Shown here: in pieces, positions 1 to 10,396 of the stretch | How positions within the stretch are numbered: the stretch's first letter is position 1 | Layout: each line of letters opens with the position of its first letter | DNA from: Eublepharis macularius | Lineage: Eukaryota > Chordata > Lepidosauria > Squamata > Eublepharidae | Reading direction: 5' to 3' | Length of the DNA stretch: 64,000 nucleotides | NCBI RefSeq assembly: GCF_028583425.1 | Contig: NC_072801.1 | Coordinates: 24,820,001 to 24,884,000, forward strand | The notes under the pieces: generated by a model | The model's input: the letters and a program-made list of their open reading frames with translations, nothing else | The model's database searches: none | Told to the model about the DNA's origin: nothing | Program-made: the position numbers and the translations under genes

Positions 1-65
1 ACAGGATTGTTGTGAGGTTAAAATGGAATGGGGGAGAGCAATGTATCTTCCCCAAACTCCTTGGA
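1..65 (+). repeat. CORE-SINE 3' part, cut by the window edge
   Basis: The opening bases carry the block 'aggattgttgtgagg' followed by 'aaaatgg...gagagcaatgta', which is the 3' body of the MIR-like SINE seen more completely at 51750-51980. The tRNA-like head would lie outside the window. Confidence 0.5.
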
Positions 66-1025
66 AGAAGGAAAAGACACATAAAATAATAAGTCCTTGG
101 AAATCAAAGACCCCATGTTCAGTAATGGACTGGTACAAAAGAAGCTGGAATTTGGTACTTTTAACCAAAATAACTTAATGTGTGACATTAGGACATAAAA
201 TTTAACTACGGTTACACCATCTCAGCTGCTCTCTTTATGTGTTTTGTAAAATTTAACTGCTGTTTACTGCTTTTATATTGTTAGCTATCTGTTTTTAACT
301 TCATACATGACTTTGAAAAGTGACTTCTGAGTTTTTAGCAAGCAAACATCTCCCAGGTCAACGTGACGCGCAAACTGCCTTTTCCCTGAAAAGGACATCT
401 CTCAGAAGCTCTGTCCTTTTCCTTACTGCTGCCAGAATTCTTCCAACGGTACCCTTCTCTTTCCTTTTCAATAGAAATGGCCTGGCAGGAAACAGCTTAT
501 TATATCCTCGTGACAAGACGAACACCAGCAAACCGGAGCTGCCAAGCTTGTAACAAGGTCTTCGGCTGGCTTTGTCCTGCTTTTAAGTGCCTGCCAGAGC
601 ACCAGGCGGAAGCTGGCTCCCTGTAAAGGGCACTCAGTCGACGGGCAAAAGAGTCCTTGTCAGTTGCACGCCTCCTGACAATAAGGAAGGGGCAGAGTTC
701 AACCCAAGACATGCTTGATGGAGTGGACTCCACAGAATGTTGCATGGGTGAATGGGAGTGGGGAGAGTCATTCAAGGGCAGGGAGACACTCCTCTGAGAT
801 TGCGGAGACAGATGTAGAGGTGACCTTTCCACTCCTCCTCTCTCCTCCCTCCACCACCACCAGCTCTGTATCGCTGGATCTCTGGTGCTAGCAAGTTCTG
901 TATTTGTCTTCGCAGAGATCTACGTGTTTCTCTCCATCGTGGAATCAGAGGCAAATCTATTGTAATCAATAAAATGACAGAGGAGGGGAGAAAAGGGCTG
1001 AACTCATCAACTCAACTAGTACCCA
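66..1025. other. No recognised feature
   Basis: No family assignment was possible. The small frames here lack domain-like sequence, and no splice-bounded exon was evident. Confidence 0.4.
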
Positions 1026-1265
1026 TCTTAGAATTTATTTTATTTACTTAATTTATACGCCACTTTTCTCCCCAATGGGGACCCAAGGTTGCTTATATAA
1101 TTCTCCTGTTCGCCATTTTATCTTCACAACAGTCCCATATGGTAGGTTAGGTTCAGAGTGTGTGATTGGTCCAAGCTCACCTGGCAAGCTTCCATGATAG
1201 AATGGGGATTCATACCTGGTTTCCCCAGATCCTAGCCCAACACTCTAATCATCACACACACTGAA
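1026..1265 (-). repeat. MIR-like CORE-SINE, nearly full length
   Basis: Read on the minus strand, a tRNA-like head (B-box-like segment near 1205-1225) is followed by the body with 'cctaccatatgggactgttgtgaag' type sequence and an A/T-rich tail (1026-1050). The order head, 'cttggaccaatcacac', 'gttgtgaagataaaatgg', 'ccattggggagaaaagtggcg' and tail matches the other copies at 17925, 32176, 34725, 51750 and 57135. Divergence from those copies suggests an old insertion. Confidence 0.65.
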
Positions 1266-2588
1266 ATAATCTCACTCTGTTTCTATCATCAGTGGAGACC
1301 TACCAGGTTGCTTGGAATCTGTTGAAAGGTGGGCAGAAAGGAAAAGCAACTGGGAGGCAGAAGGAAAATGCAGCCTGTAAGTACAGAGCATTCAGTGAGC
1401 AGGGAGATATTTCATAAAAAGTACTATTTGAAAGCAGGAAAAAAATATAAGGCTGGAAGTCAGAGACAAGCTCTGCAGGATTTCCCCAGAAGAAATACCT
1501 CGCTCTGATGAATTCCAAAACCAGACAAAGGCCTTATACCTCCATAGTAATCTGTTGTCTGTCTTGGGCCCTTTTTTGTCTCTGAATTGGTAGCAACAAG
1601 GACGAGTCTTGAATTATGAGTGTCATGCTGAAATGCAAGTTCTTTGAACATGCCTAACAATGTTGGGACTCTTAAGTAAAACTGCTTGTCCTAGAAGCAC
1701 ACCCTACACAGCAATATCTCACCACCCATTTTTAAATCTATTTATTACAATATTGATACAACTACTTTCCCCTCCCTAACAAAAGGGTTCCTATGTACAT
1801 TTTTCTCAGCTAGCATTGTAAACTGCCATGGAAGAGAATCTTTGCCTTGCACACACAAACATGCTCTTGCTCTCTTATTGTTGATTATATCATTGTTATA
1901 ACACTTGAGAGAAAAGCACTGCTAAAGTGCAAAAGCCCTGCACTGAACCCAATGATACCACAGCTCCTAGTCCCGTCCCATTTCCCTCCTTCCAGCTTCT
2001 CTCAATTCTTCTCATTTACCTGCAAAGATAAGTTTTTGAATTCATAGAGATCTAAAGGTTAACCACTATTTTCAATCTGCCTCGGCGTTCTCTAATGTCC
2101 TCCCTCCAAGAGATCCCCTCTCTGGCTCTGTCACTTTGGAAATTTAACAGGACAGGGCAAACCCTTTTCATTAGCCTTTAACATCATTTATCTTCCTGTT
2201 TTGCTCCGCTCTGTTAATTTTTATGCCACTGTTTTATTCTGATGTATTTGAAACTATTTTTGTTATATTATTAACATTTTTATTATGTTTTCTTCTGGTT
2301 GTACATAACTTCAGAACTCACAAAAAACAGCTTTCAAATTTCAGAGATAAATAAAACTAGGGCATACTGTCATTAGTCAAGACTTGGACTCCATGTCTTC
2401 TGTATCATTTGGTATCACCCAATGAAATTACCTTTTTAAAAGAATGTTATATTTATGTAAAATATAATTTTTTGTCTTTTTAAAGATAATAGAGAATTTA
2501 GACAAATCATGGATTAAGAGAGCGAAACTAAGTGGGTCTACTCAGAATACAACTCAAATCTATTCAATGGGGATTACTCCCTGGAAAG
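1266..2588. other. No recognised feature; AT-rich in the second half
   Basis: No repeat family or coding region was recognised. Around 2200-2340 the sequence is rich in runs of T and A and could be the worn 3' end of a retroelement, but nothing supports a name. Confidence 0.4.
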
Positions 2589-2986
2589 CAGGGGTCATTT
2601 TGTAGAAAAAGAGCAGGAGGAACTCATTAGCATTAGCACAACCCATTAGCATATGCCACACCCCTTGCCATCACTGGAAGTGTGTCATTGGCATAACTGA
2701 TTTGCATATGCCACACCCCCTGACATCACCTATCCTGGCTGTTTTGGACCCAATCCTGGCCATTCAAGGCCGAAATTGGGCCCAAAATGGTCAGGATCGG
2801 GCTGCTGCTGAGTGGGAGAGTGATCCACCACCCATCAGAGGCCCAATCTGGGCCGTTTCGGCCCCAATCCAGGCTGAAACAGGCCCCAAATGGCCAAGAG
2901 TCAGGTGGGCAGGGCCACCTGATGTGACCTCTTTGGGGAACTGCCAGAACTGCGTTCCTGTGTGTTCTCCCTCAAAATGAGCCCGG
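2589..2986 (+). mobile_element. hAT-like MITE, family H2, copy 1
   Basis: A 398-bp element starts CAGGGGTCATTT and ends with a mutated AAAATGAGCCCGG. It is flanked by a perfect 8-bp target-site duplication, CTGGAAAG (2581-2588 and 2987-2994). An 8-bp duplication and CA/TG-type ends fit hAT transposons. There is no transposase frame, so it is non-autonomous. The same family recurs at 62034. Subterminal motifs (GGAGGAACTCA near the 5' end, GGAACTGCGTTCC near the 3' end) resemble those of hairpin family H1, which suggests a common mobilising transposase. Confidence 0.85.
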
Positions 2987-3172
2987 CTGGAAAGTGTTCT
3001 TAGAATGGCATTATAAGGGAAGAGGGAATTAAATCTATGAAACGTACAGAAGTGTGGTGAGATCTCATTTGGTCTGGGTATTTCATGCAATTCATTTTTT
3101 CCCTACATGGAAAGCACTTCTGAGAAGGAAAAAGCTCACAAAACACTGCAAGCAGATTGTCAGGTGTGATAG

Positions 3173-3210
3173 TTGTATGTAGTTTGCTAAATGTAGCAAA
3201 CTACATACAA
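3173..3210. repeat. Perfect 16-bp hairpin
   Basis: TTGTATGTAGTTTGCT (3173-3188) is exactly reverse-complementary to 3195-3210, with a 6-base loop. No larger element around it was recognised. Confidence 0.8.
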
Positions 3211-4327
3211 TTGTCAACCTTGTTAAGCCTGTGAGCACTCTGGGAATTCCGAGAACCAATATCTCAAGTCACCACAAAATGGCTGCCATTGATCACCGAC
3301 CACCCAGAAAATGGTTGCTCTGAGAGCTAGGACCAGTCAGGTTCCATGCCCAGCATCCTTCCATGATGGAAGCTATTGTTTCCAAATGTGTGTTCCTTAG
3401 AGATACAAAGGTGATATCCCCTGGGCTCTTCTAAAGTTCCTTCTGCTTCGCTGAGGTGGAGGAAAACCAGGATTGACTCTGTTTTGGCGAAGAAGGAAAC
3501 AGGGACCAAGAAATACATCCTTCAAGAAATACATGCTCAACGGCACCCATGAACACCATGTTGGGAATCATAGACCTGGGAGAATTTGTGACTATGATAG
3601 AACAAGTGATACCACACTTTGATTTTTAGCTCAAAAGTTATACTTCCAGAGGACAGAAACAGTTATCCCCCAAGTTCTCATTCTCTTGGGAGAACACACC
3701 TAGTTTTTTAACCTGCTCATTGTCATTATTTTGTTTGCTGATGTTTCAGCATATTCTCCCCCCTCAGGAAAGCCTGAACCCTTTTCCATGGACAAGTCAC
3801 ATGACCTATCCCATAGTAAATGAGATGATGTCATGTTGCTTCATAACCAATCATATTTGACTCAGTTACAACCTAAACAGAAGCAACAGAGCCAAGCGAG
3901 AGTGAGGGCAATACTTTCTTTCAGTTACATGGGTGACCCTAGCTATTCGGGACCCAAGCATTTCATGACATGATGTCTTGACATGATATAGCTAATCAGA
4001 TTTGAGCTGTGTGTGCTCATGTCATCGAGGGCAAACTAAGCCAATTCAGACCTTTCCTGAACTGGTGAAAACTTCCAAACCTTTTTGAAGGAATCTGAAA
4101 AGTCACTGAAGGGAACAAAATGGGGGAGGGGGGCATCTTTCAACAACGTCAGAAATATCCATGAGGTACTTTTGCATCAGTCATATTGGGGATATAAATC
4201 CACAAATCACAACCATTGAGATCATTCTAATATAAGATGGGCAAAAAGTCTTCCTCAGCAACTGATAGGTCTCTTAGAAAGGCAGCACATGAATTTTTTA
4301 AATAAAGTTTCTATAAAATAACTACTC
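3211..4327. other. Mostly unrecognised sequence
   Basis: A short segment around 3260-3340 ('cacaaaatggctgcca...') resembles 40550-40620 and may be a remnant of a shared dispersed repeat. The remainder shows no recognised gene or repeat. Confidence 0.35.
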
Positions 4328-4500
4328 AGAGGTACACTGCTTCTGAACATGGAGGTTCCATTTAGCCATCATGGCTAATAGGTGCTAATAGACACCTCTT
4401 TCATGAATTTATCCAGTCCCCTTATGAAGCCAATCACTACACCATCACAACATCCATTTGCCGTGAGTTCCACATGTCAAGCATTTTCATCATTATTGCC
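4328..4500 (-). mobile_element. CR1-type LINE 3' fragment
   Basis: The plus strand reads 'ggaggttccatttagccatcatggctaat...' then 'gaatttatccagtccccttatgaagcc' and 'gtgagttccacatg'. The same series occurs at 45520-45905 and 49592-49880 and, inverted, at 60755-61135, where a LINE-type coding remnant precedes it. The orientation corresponds to a CR1-type element on the minus strand. The copy is truncated and old. Confidence 0.55.
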
Positions 4501-4696
4501 TGCCAGGGCACCATAACCTGCCTAAAGATAATTATAATATTGCCTATCAAAATACAATAGTATTACAATTTCACAATAAAATGCATCATGATTCAAGTGA
4601 CATGCCAGTTATTTGGAGACCCCTTTATTAGCAGTAGTTATATAATTCACCAAAAATAAATTTTTCATTACTTTCCTGAATCTCTCAGCCCCTACA

Positions 4697-4876
4697 CATG
4701 CAGGGTGCAGCCTGGAAATCTCCTGGAATTACAACTGATCTCCAGACTAGAGACATCAGTTCCCCTGGAGAAAATGGCCACTTTGGAGGCATTATATCCT
4801 GCTGAAGTCTTTTGTCTCCCCAGGCTTCACCCCCTAATCTCCAGGAATTTCACATCTCAGAGTTGGGCAACCCTAT
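4697..4876 (+). mobile_element. Small hAT-like element, family H3, 5'-damaged
   Basis: It contains the family body 'atctcctggaattacaac', 'cccctggagaaaatggc' and 'atctccaggaattt', and ends in GGGCAACCCTA. Complete members start TAGGGTTGCCA and end TGGCAACCCTA. The left terminus is eroded, so no target duplication can be read. Confidence 0.6.
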
Positions 4877-7238
4877 GTACTAAATAAAAGCTGTGGAGTG
4901 GAGCCTGTTCTCTCTTGATGGAATGAAGAATGCACGTAACTGGAAGAGGCAGGATGCTGAAAATGGAAGAGAGTAACCGGAATATTAATTCTCTCCTCAA
5001 AGCAATCCGAGGAAATGCTTTCCTACGCCGAGCCACGCTTTTAAGTAAATGAAGCTAATTAAGTAATTGCTCAGATTATTAGGACTATTTTTGCTCTTGC
5101 AAGAAGAATTGGCATTGTTGCTAATTTCTTTCGTGTTTGGTTAAGAATAGGCAAGGAAGCTTTGATTATCAGAAAATGAGTGCATCAAACTGGAAGTGGG
5201 GTGGAAAATGCTGAGGAGAGACGTGTAATTTTGAGAGAGGCTTTTTCAGCCAACAGCAAAAGCTGAGGATGGCAGAAATTAAAATCCTCAGTTGTGAAAT
5301 GGGGAATGCAATATAGATCAGTTAGAATGGATCTATATCAGCAACAGAGTCACATAGCACAGACTGTCCTGTCACTTTGGAGTGGGATCAAATGTTAGAA
5401 TTTCCACAAGAGAATCTCCCCGCATGTAGAAAATTAGAATGTGAGGAAGAAGGCTAAGCTCTTTGCTGATGTGCTAGTTTTTCATGTGCAAGGAAACTGA
5501 GTAGGGAGCCTGCCAGAACTTGGGATTTTTCTTGATTTTCAGATATTGACAATCATTCTGGACGGCACATAGTTCAATTGGTCAGAAGAGTGAAATACTG
5601 AATGGTTAGTTGGTTTTCTGAATGGAGAATATCTGATTTTTTAAAAAACCTAGTTAATAAAAATGAGTGAAAGAGAGCAATGGAGAGGGCTCAGAGGAAA
5701 GGCTTATCCAGAGCACCCAGAAGACCATTGATGCAATCCAAAGCAAAGTTTCCCTCTTTTTAAGCCCTTTGGTTTTCAATGGATTTAGAAGGATGCAACT
5801 CCATTTAGGACTGCACTGCAGCTGTCTCGAGTCTTCAGCTAACAAAGCAACCTGAAGGAACGTGAGCCAATTTCCTGTCATCCGTCACAATATGTCTGTT
5901 GGGATCCTCTGAAGAGTATGCCAGATCTGCACCAGACCTTGAAAAGAGATCCCCCCCAACTTTAGTTTATTTTCCCCATTGCCTTGGGGAGCAGACTTGC
6001 TGCCAGCTGAACGCTGGAGTGTGCACGCTGCTGTTTATTGAAGCTAACTGGGCTAAGCTGCCTGAAAATGTTGCCTTTTGGAGCTGAAGAAAACAGTCTC
6101 AGACTAACCTCCAGACGAATGCACATGCCAATGGAAGGCAGCGCCTGTCAGTCATGGGAAAGATCCAGAACCCACACTAAGAAGTGACACACAGGCTGGA
6201 AATTTGGCCATTATCTAGCTTCTGGGCACATTGCCCAGGGCTCAGAAAACGGAGCGGCAGGTCTCATTTGGGGACACACAAACAACCCCACACTAGCACC
6301 AATGTAGCCTCCAAAAGATACATTCACGTGCCTTTCACTTGCATCCCTATTAATTAAATTTGGAACTCCTTGCTTAATCAACCAAAGTTGCAAGTTGATT
6401 AACTGGCAGTGGTTTCACCCCCCCCCCTCCTTAATCCCCTGAAACACATGACCTAAAATGGTCAAACAGAACCAGTCAGAAAACGGGTGCTGTGCTGAAT
6501 TTTTTATTCAAATTTTCACTGCCAAAGTCATCCTGGAGTACGGTATTCACAGAAAACCCCTCCCATTTGCACTGAGGGGTCTACACACCCATTCACAGCC
6601 ATGGCTCCCCCATCTTTCCTGTGTGGGAGAGAAGGAGACGGAGCATTCCCCTATTGCTGAGGCCCGATAACACTCTCTCACATTGGGGCATTTACCCAAG
6701 AATTTACAGTAATGCCCTGCTCAGGAACAGATTCTATTCTGGACTTTGATGTCGTTCTTCTTCCCTGAATTACTTTCACTGGGAATGGTTTCCGCATGAG
6801 TATTTGACTGCAAGAGACTTTTGACCCCATTGCTCCTGCAAAGAGGGCATTATCCCCCTCTTTCACCCAATCCTAGAAGAGACTTGCCAAAAAGAGTGTT
6901 GGAAGCTCATTTTACAGGCGGCAAGAAGGGCTCACAAAACCTAATTATCATGCTGGTAAAAACGGCTGCTTTGGGTGGCATAGCAGAGCAGGCTCCAGGG
7001 GACAGAATCCGTGGGAAGTTCCCCTGAACAACCATCACTGAAATGAGCTGGAGTTGTGGAACTGCACTTCCAGGCTCTTGTGCATTTTCCTATCATTTTA
7101 ATGGGGGTTGTGCAAAATTTTTTGTCTTGCATTTCTTTACAGCTGATGGTGCCATATGGATTTCGCATTCTGAGCCCCAGAATCGCCTGGGCTGGTATGT
7201 GCAGATCAGGTGGAGAGGAGCTCATTAGTCAAAGCAGT
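4877..7238. other. Long unrecognised stretch, includes a candidate conserved block
   Basis: No repeat or exon was recognised. The segment 4950-5190 is free of recognised repeats and holds clustered TAATTA/TAATTG-type motifs ('gctaattaagtaattgc' near 5053-5070), as in many homeodomain-bound enhancers. That is only suggestive. A C10-C11 tract lies at about 6418-6428. Confidence 0.25.
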
Positions 7239-7464
7239 GGAAGCATTATATGGTTGCCAATATCCAGGTGGGGTCTGGAGATCTCCTGGAGTTACAACGG
7301 ATCTCCCGATGACAGAGATCACTTCCCTTGGATGGCTGCTTTGGAAGGAGGCTCTATAATAGCATTACAGCCTACTGAGGTCCCTCCCCTCCCCAAACCC
7401 CACCTTTCCTAGGTTCTACCTTTAAAATCTGCAGGAATTTCCCAACTGAGAGTTGGCAACCCTA
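7239..7464 (+). mobile_element. Small hAT-like element, family H3
   Basis: It runs from TATGGTTGCCAA to GAGTTGGCAACCCTA around the typical body ('gagatctcctggagttac', 'aaatctgcaggaattt'). The octamer GGAAGCAT lies 2 bp outside the left end and GGAAGCAA follows the right end, consistent with an 8-bp duplication disturbed by a small change at the left junction. Confidence 0.65.
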
Positions 7465-7477
7465 GGAAGCAATTGCT

Positions 7478-7566
7478 GCCTTTTTTACTATCTGTTGATT
7501 TTACTGACTTTCTCTGTATAATCCATCTTAAGACCAAGTGGAAAAGGTGGACTATAAATAATGCAA
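7478..7566 (+). mobile_element. LINE 3'-end fragment
   Basis: Sequence of the form 'ttttactgactttctctgtataatccatcttaag...' ending 'aaaaggtggactataaat' resembles the 3' ends of L2/CR1-type LINEs seen at 17090, 36780, 50040 and 59735. Only the tail is left. Confidence 0.4.
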
Positions 7567-7640
7567 ACCTCTTTTTATCGTACCCTTCTTCAGGATCCCA
7601 GGGAAAACATCCCCCCCTCTCTCATTTATCCTTACAATAA

Positions 7641-7983
7641 CCCTGAAGAAGGGAGTTTTGACTCTCAAAAGCTTATACCCTGAAAATCTCCCTGTTCTCA
7701 GAGGTGCCACCAAACTCACATCCTGGGCCGATTCCAGACGGCCCTCTGCCTCCCGAAACGTTGCGCGTCGTCGCGCATTGTTGCGCGGAAAACGCGAAAT
7801 ATCGCGTTTTCTCACATGAGTTTTGCGCGAGGTCGCGCAAAACTCGCGCGAGAAAACACGATATTTCGCGTTTTCTGCGCGACGACGCGCGACGACGCGC
7901 AACGTTTCGGGAGGCAGAGGGCCGTCTGGAATCGGCCCTGCTGTTCTACTGCAGATCAACACAGCTACTTACCTGAAACTACC
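7641..7983. mobile_element. Foldback-type repeat (family F) inside the SINE
   Basis: It contains 'gactctcaaaagcttataccctg' and, after an inner insertion, 'ctgttctactgcagatcaacacagctac'. The same units occur at 29770-29935, 43255-43440 and 57494-57803, usually as inverted arms. It splits the CORE-SINE and is itself split by the palindrome at 7726-7937, giving three layers. Confidence 0.55.
7726..7937. mobile_element. CpG-rich 212-bp palindromic MITE (family P)
   Basis: Arms of about 100 bp begin GGCCGATTCCAGACGGCC and pair almost completely. Most mismatches are CG/TG or CG/CA differences, as expected from decay of methylated CpG. The host repeat reads continuously across the site with CTG at both junctions, so a 3-bp duplication is possible, but the neighbouring CTGCTG makes this ambiguous. 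The central part (TTTTGCGCGA and CGCGAGAAAA type motifs) is shared with 41673-41882. Harbinger-like is one possibility. Confidence 0.7.
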
Positions 7984-8113
7984 TGCGAGGAAGGCTAGGC
8001 TGTGAGTTAAGTGATGGGCCCAAGGTCACCCAGTGGGCTTCCATGGCAGAGTGGGGACTCAAACCTGGGTCTCCTAGATCCTAGTCTATAACCACTACAC
8101 CAAGCAAGCCCCA

Positions 8114-8620
8114 GACCCACTCCTGGTAACATGCAGTAATTCCTGGATTTTTTTAGGCAAGATCAATGCCATTCCAAGTTAGCTGAAGTGCCGAAAGGAG
8201 GGGACACGCCCTGAAATTTCATCTGCATGCGCTGTAGGTCACATGCCAGTGCAGATCCCTCTCTTGAAGAAGCTTTTTTGCTGAGAACCAACCAGTCCCC
8301 CTGCTGTGTGCAGTGGCAGATGCTGCACCAGCACCCTCCTGCAACCAGCCCAAGCTGGGACACGTACGGCCCTTTAATCAGAGACCCTCATTTCCTTTGC
8401 TGGCCCTCTCCCTGCTATACCCTCACAACAGGCAGGGCTGCTGGGTGATGGTCCACGAGCCAGTGTGGGGCTCAGAATTAATTTACTATGTGCCACTCTC
8501 CGGTGTGGTTGCAAGTCAGATCCAATTTCCTGAAGCTGCCCTTTTGCATATTTCATCTGCATGCAGATGTAGAAAGATTTAAATACAGTATATGCCAGCT
8601 GTAGGCTTTCTTTCCTAGTG
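8114..8620. other. No recognised feature
   Basis: No clear repeat or gene. Overlapping short frames on both strands have no recognisable domain. Confidence 0.4.
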
Positions 8621-8632
8621 TGAGCAATGCTC

Positions 8633-8810
8633 AGGAGGGAAGGCAGTATGGTATAGCCCAATCACAGAAGTTAAGCAGGGTCAGTACTCGCATGGGTGAC
8701 CACCAAGGAAGAAAGGCACTGGCAAACCACCTCTGCTGCTCATTTGCCTTGACAGCCCCTTGCTGGGCTTGCCATAAGTCGATTGCAACTTGACAGCACA
8801 TATGAACACA
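8633..8810 (+). mobile_element. 5S-rRNA-derived SINE, complete with target duplications
   Basis: The segment 'gaagttaagcagggtc' plus 'agtactcgcatgggtgacc' matches the internal promoter region of 5S rRNA (GAAGCTAAGCAGGGTC and AGTACTTGGATGGGAGACC), the hallmark of SINE3-type elements. The 3' part ends 'gccataagtcgattgcaacttgacagcac', shared inverted with 47262-47385. A perfect 12-bp duplication, TGAGCAATGCTC, flanks it (8621-8632 and 8811-8822), showing insertion by retroposition. Confidence 0.85.
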
Positions 8811-8865
8811 TGAGCAATGCTCCCGGAGATATCTTGAGGGCAGAATGCGGGCTGAAGAGAAGGGG

Positions 8866-9064
8866 ACATGACTCAGGCAGACCAACTGCTTGGCAGGCAG
8901 AATGTCCCAGGTTCATATCATGGCATCTCCAATTAAAAGGATTAGGTAACGTGTTATAGAAGTCCTCTCCTTGAGACCCTGGAAAGCCACTCCAAGCTGA
9001 AATAGACAATACAGACCTTGATAGACCAGTGGCCTCGGTAGCAGGCAGCTTCATCTGTTTGTCT
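8866..9064 (+). repeat. tRNA-derived SINE (family T)
   Basis: A B-box-like 'caggttcatatc' lies in the head. The body follows in family order: 'ggcatctccaattaaaagg', 'agtcctctccttgagaccctgg', 'tagacaatacagaccttgatagacca' and 'ggcagcttcatctg'. It lies directly before a second copy in the same direction. Confidence 0.75.
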
Positions 9065-9065
9065 G

Positions 9066-9475
9066 TATTCAGTGGTAGAGTACCTGCCTCACAGGGCTTT
9101 TTTTCTGGGAAAAGAAGTGGTGGAACTCAGTGGTTGCCCTTGGAGAAAATGGTCACATGGCTGGTGGCCCCGCCTCCTGATCCCCAGACAGAGGGGAATT
9201 TAGATTGCCCTCCGCACTGTGCGGAGGGCAATCTAAACTCCCTCTGTCTGGAGAGCAGGGGGCGGGGCCACCAGCCATGTGACCATTTTCAAGAGATTCC
9301 GGAACTCCGTTCCACCACGTTCCAGCTGAAAAAAATCCCGGCTGCCTCGTGTGAAGAAGGCCCCAGGTTCAAATCCAGACATCTCCAGTTAAAAGAATCA
9401 GGTAGTAGTAGATGTGCCTGAGACATTGATGAGCTGCTGCCACTCTAAGTAGGTAATACTGACTTTGACAGCCCA
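9066..9475 (+). repeat. tRNA-derived SINE (family T) split by a hairpin MITE
   Basis: The A-box-like 'cagtggtagagtacctgcctc' is separated by the MITE at 9092-9341 from 'ccccaggttcaaatcc' and the body 'acatctccagttaaaagaatcagg'. Removing the MITE and one target duplication restores a continuous SINE, so the MITE is younger. Confidence 0.75.
9092..9341 (+). mobile_element. Hairpin hAT-like MITE, family H1, copy 1
   Basis: The termini are CAGGGCTTTTTTTC and a mutated ...AAAAATCCCGG. The interior is a long near-perfect inverted repeat of roughly 70-75 bp per arm ('ggtcacatggctggtggcc' to 'ggccaccagccatgtgacc'). The target duplication is CTGCCTCA (9084-9091) against CTGCCTCG (9342-9349), 7 of 8. 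It belongs to the short class of about 250 bp. No coding capacity. Confidence 0.9.
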
Positions 9476-10011
9476 AGGGCATGATTCTAGTCCTGGTGAA
9501 CAAAATGCTGTTTTCATTCTGTTTTTATTGTTCTACAGTCCATTCAATTTTTTTGTATCAGTTCCTGTATTAACTTTGGTGTTTTGATCTTTGGGGCTGT
9601 TTTTCTCACCCTTTTTGATTACCTAATTCATTTTGGGTTGGGTCTTTTCCCCTTCGTCTTTCTCTTGATGATTTTAGCCCTCTTCACACATTACACTAAT
9701 GCACGTACATCCTGCTTGCAAATGCCCACTTCTGTTTGTAGGAAAGAGACAATGTGCATGTACATTTTACAAAGAAAATTGGGCACCAGCACCTGGATAA
9801 ACATTTAGCTGTAACATAAGAATTACTCCGTTTGAGCCCAACAAAATTCAAGGGTACACCGTGCATGGATTGTACATGTGTTCAATTTAACACTTCAGTA
9901 AGACAAGTATAAGGCAGCTTCACACGTTCAAATGTTGCAAGCTGGATCTTTGCCTTTCTTAGACATAATGACCAGCAGAAAATCTCCTGGCACTTGCCCA
10001 AATCTGCCTTT
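9476..10011. other. Unrecognised, with a dispersed motif
   Basis: The stretch 9680-9830 ('taatgcacgtacatcctgc...', 'taacataagaatt') resembles 19990-20130, suggesting an uncatalogued dispersed repeat whose ends I could not define. Nothing else is recognised. Confidence 0.3.
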
Positions 10012-10016
10012 CTAAG

Positions 10017-10383
10017 AGCTAAACTACAAGAGATGAATTACACAAGGAGGAGCACATAAAGGAAATTGCAATGTTAGCCAGGAAGCTGAGTTTTAAAAGA
10101 GATCAGAAGGCTATGTCAATTCCCTCTCTCTACAGAGCCAGGGAGATTGCTGCTCAGAGGGTTTATTTCCTCTTTGCCTCTTAGAAGGGGAGGTGAAACT
10201 GACAGAGCCTTCCAGGAGGCAAAGAGGAAATTAACAAACCCTCTGAGCAGTGATCTCCCTGACTCTGTAGAGAGGGGAAATTGACAAAGCCTTCTGATCT
10301 CTTTTAAAACTCAGCTTCCTGGCTAACATTGCGACTACCTTCATGTGCTTCTCCTTGTGTCATTCGTCTCTTGTAGCTTGGCT
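10017..10383. mobile_element. 367-bp foldback element with 5-bp duplication (family V)
   Basis: The two halves are inverted copies over about 175 bp (for example 'gccaggaagctgagttttaa' and its complement; 'cagagggttt' and its complement). The ends are AGCTAAACTACAAG and CTTGTAGCTTGGCT. The flanks CTAAG (10012-10016) and CTAGG (10384-10388) agree at 4 of 5 positions. The same terminal pattern and 5-bp duplication occur at 22021, 29330 and 52011. Confidence 0.8.
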
Positions 10384-10396
10384 CTAGGACTGTATC

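Larger units (their letters stand above)
7567..8113 (-). repeat. CORE-SINE split by a nested foldback element
   Basis: The SINE body is present at 7567-7640 ('ctcatttatccttacaataaccctg') and resumes at about 7984-8113 ('aaggctaggctgtgag', 'cccaaggtcacccagtgggcttccatggcagag', and a tRNA-like head ending 'ctataaccactacacca'). The two halves join as one minus-strand CORE-SINE when the 7641-7983 insertion is removed. Confidence 0.7.

Noticed and set aside
2702..3090. 92- and 99-aa frames on both strands
   Set aside because: They overlap the H2 element at 2589-2986 and its flank. A non-coding MITE explains them.
7552..7962. 136-aa minus-strand frame and its near-mirror on the plus strand
   Set aside because: Both come from the CpG-rich palindrome at 7726-7937, which yields nearly the same peptide from either strand because it is self-complementary.
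8633..8810. 5S rRNA gene or pseudogene
   Set aside because: Only the internal promoter part resembles 5S; it is fused to a SINE-type 3' end and bounded by target duplications.
9029..9421. 130-aa plus-strand frame
   Set aside because: It spans a tRNA-SINE and the hairpin MITE and has no protein-like domain.
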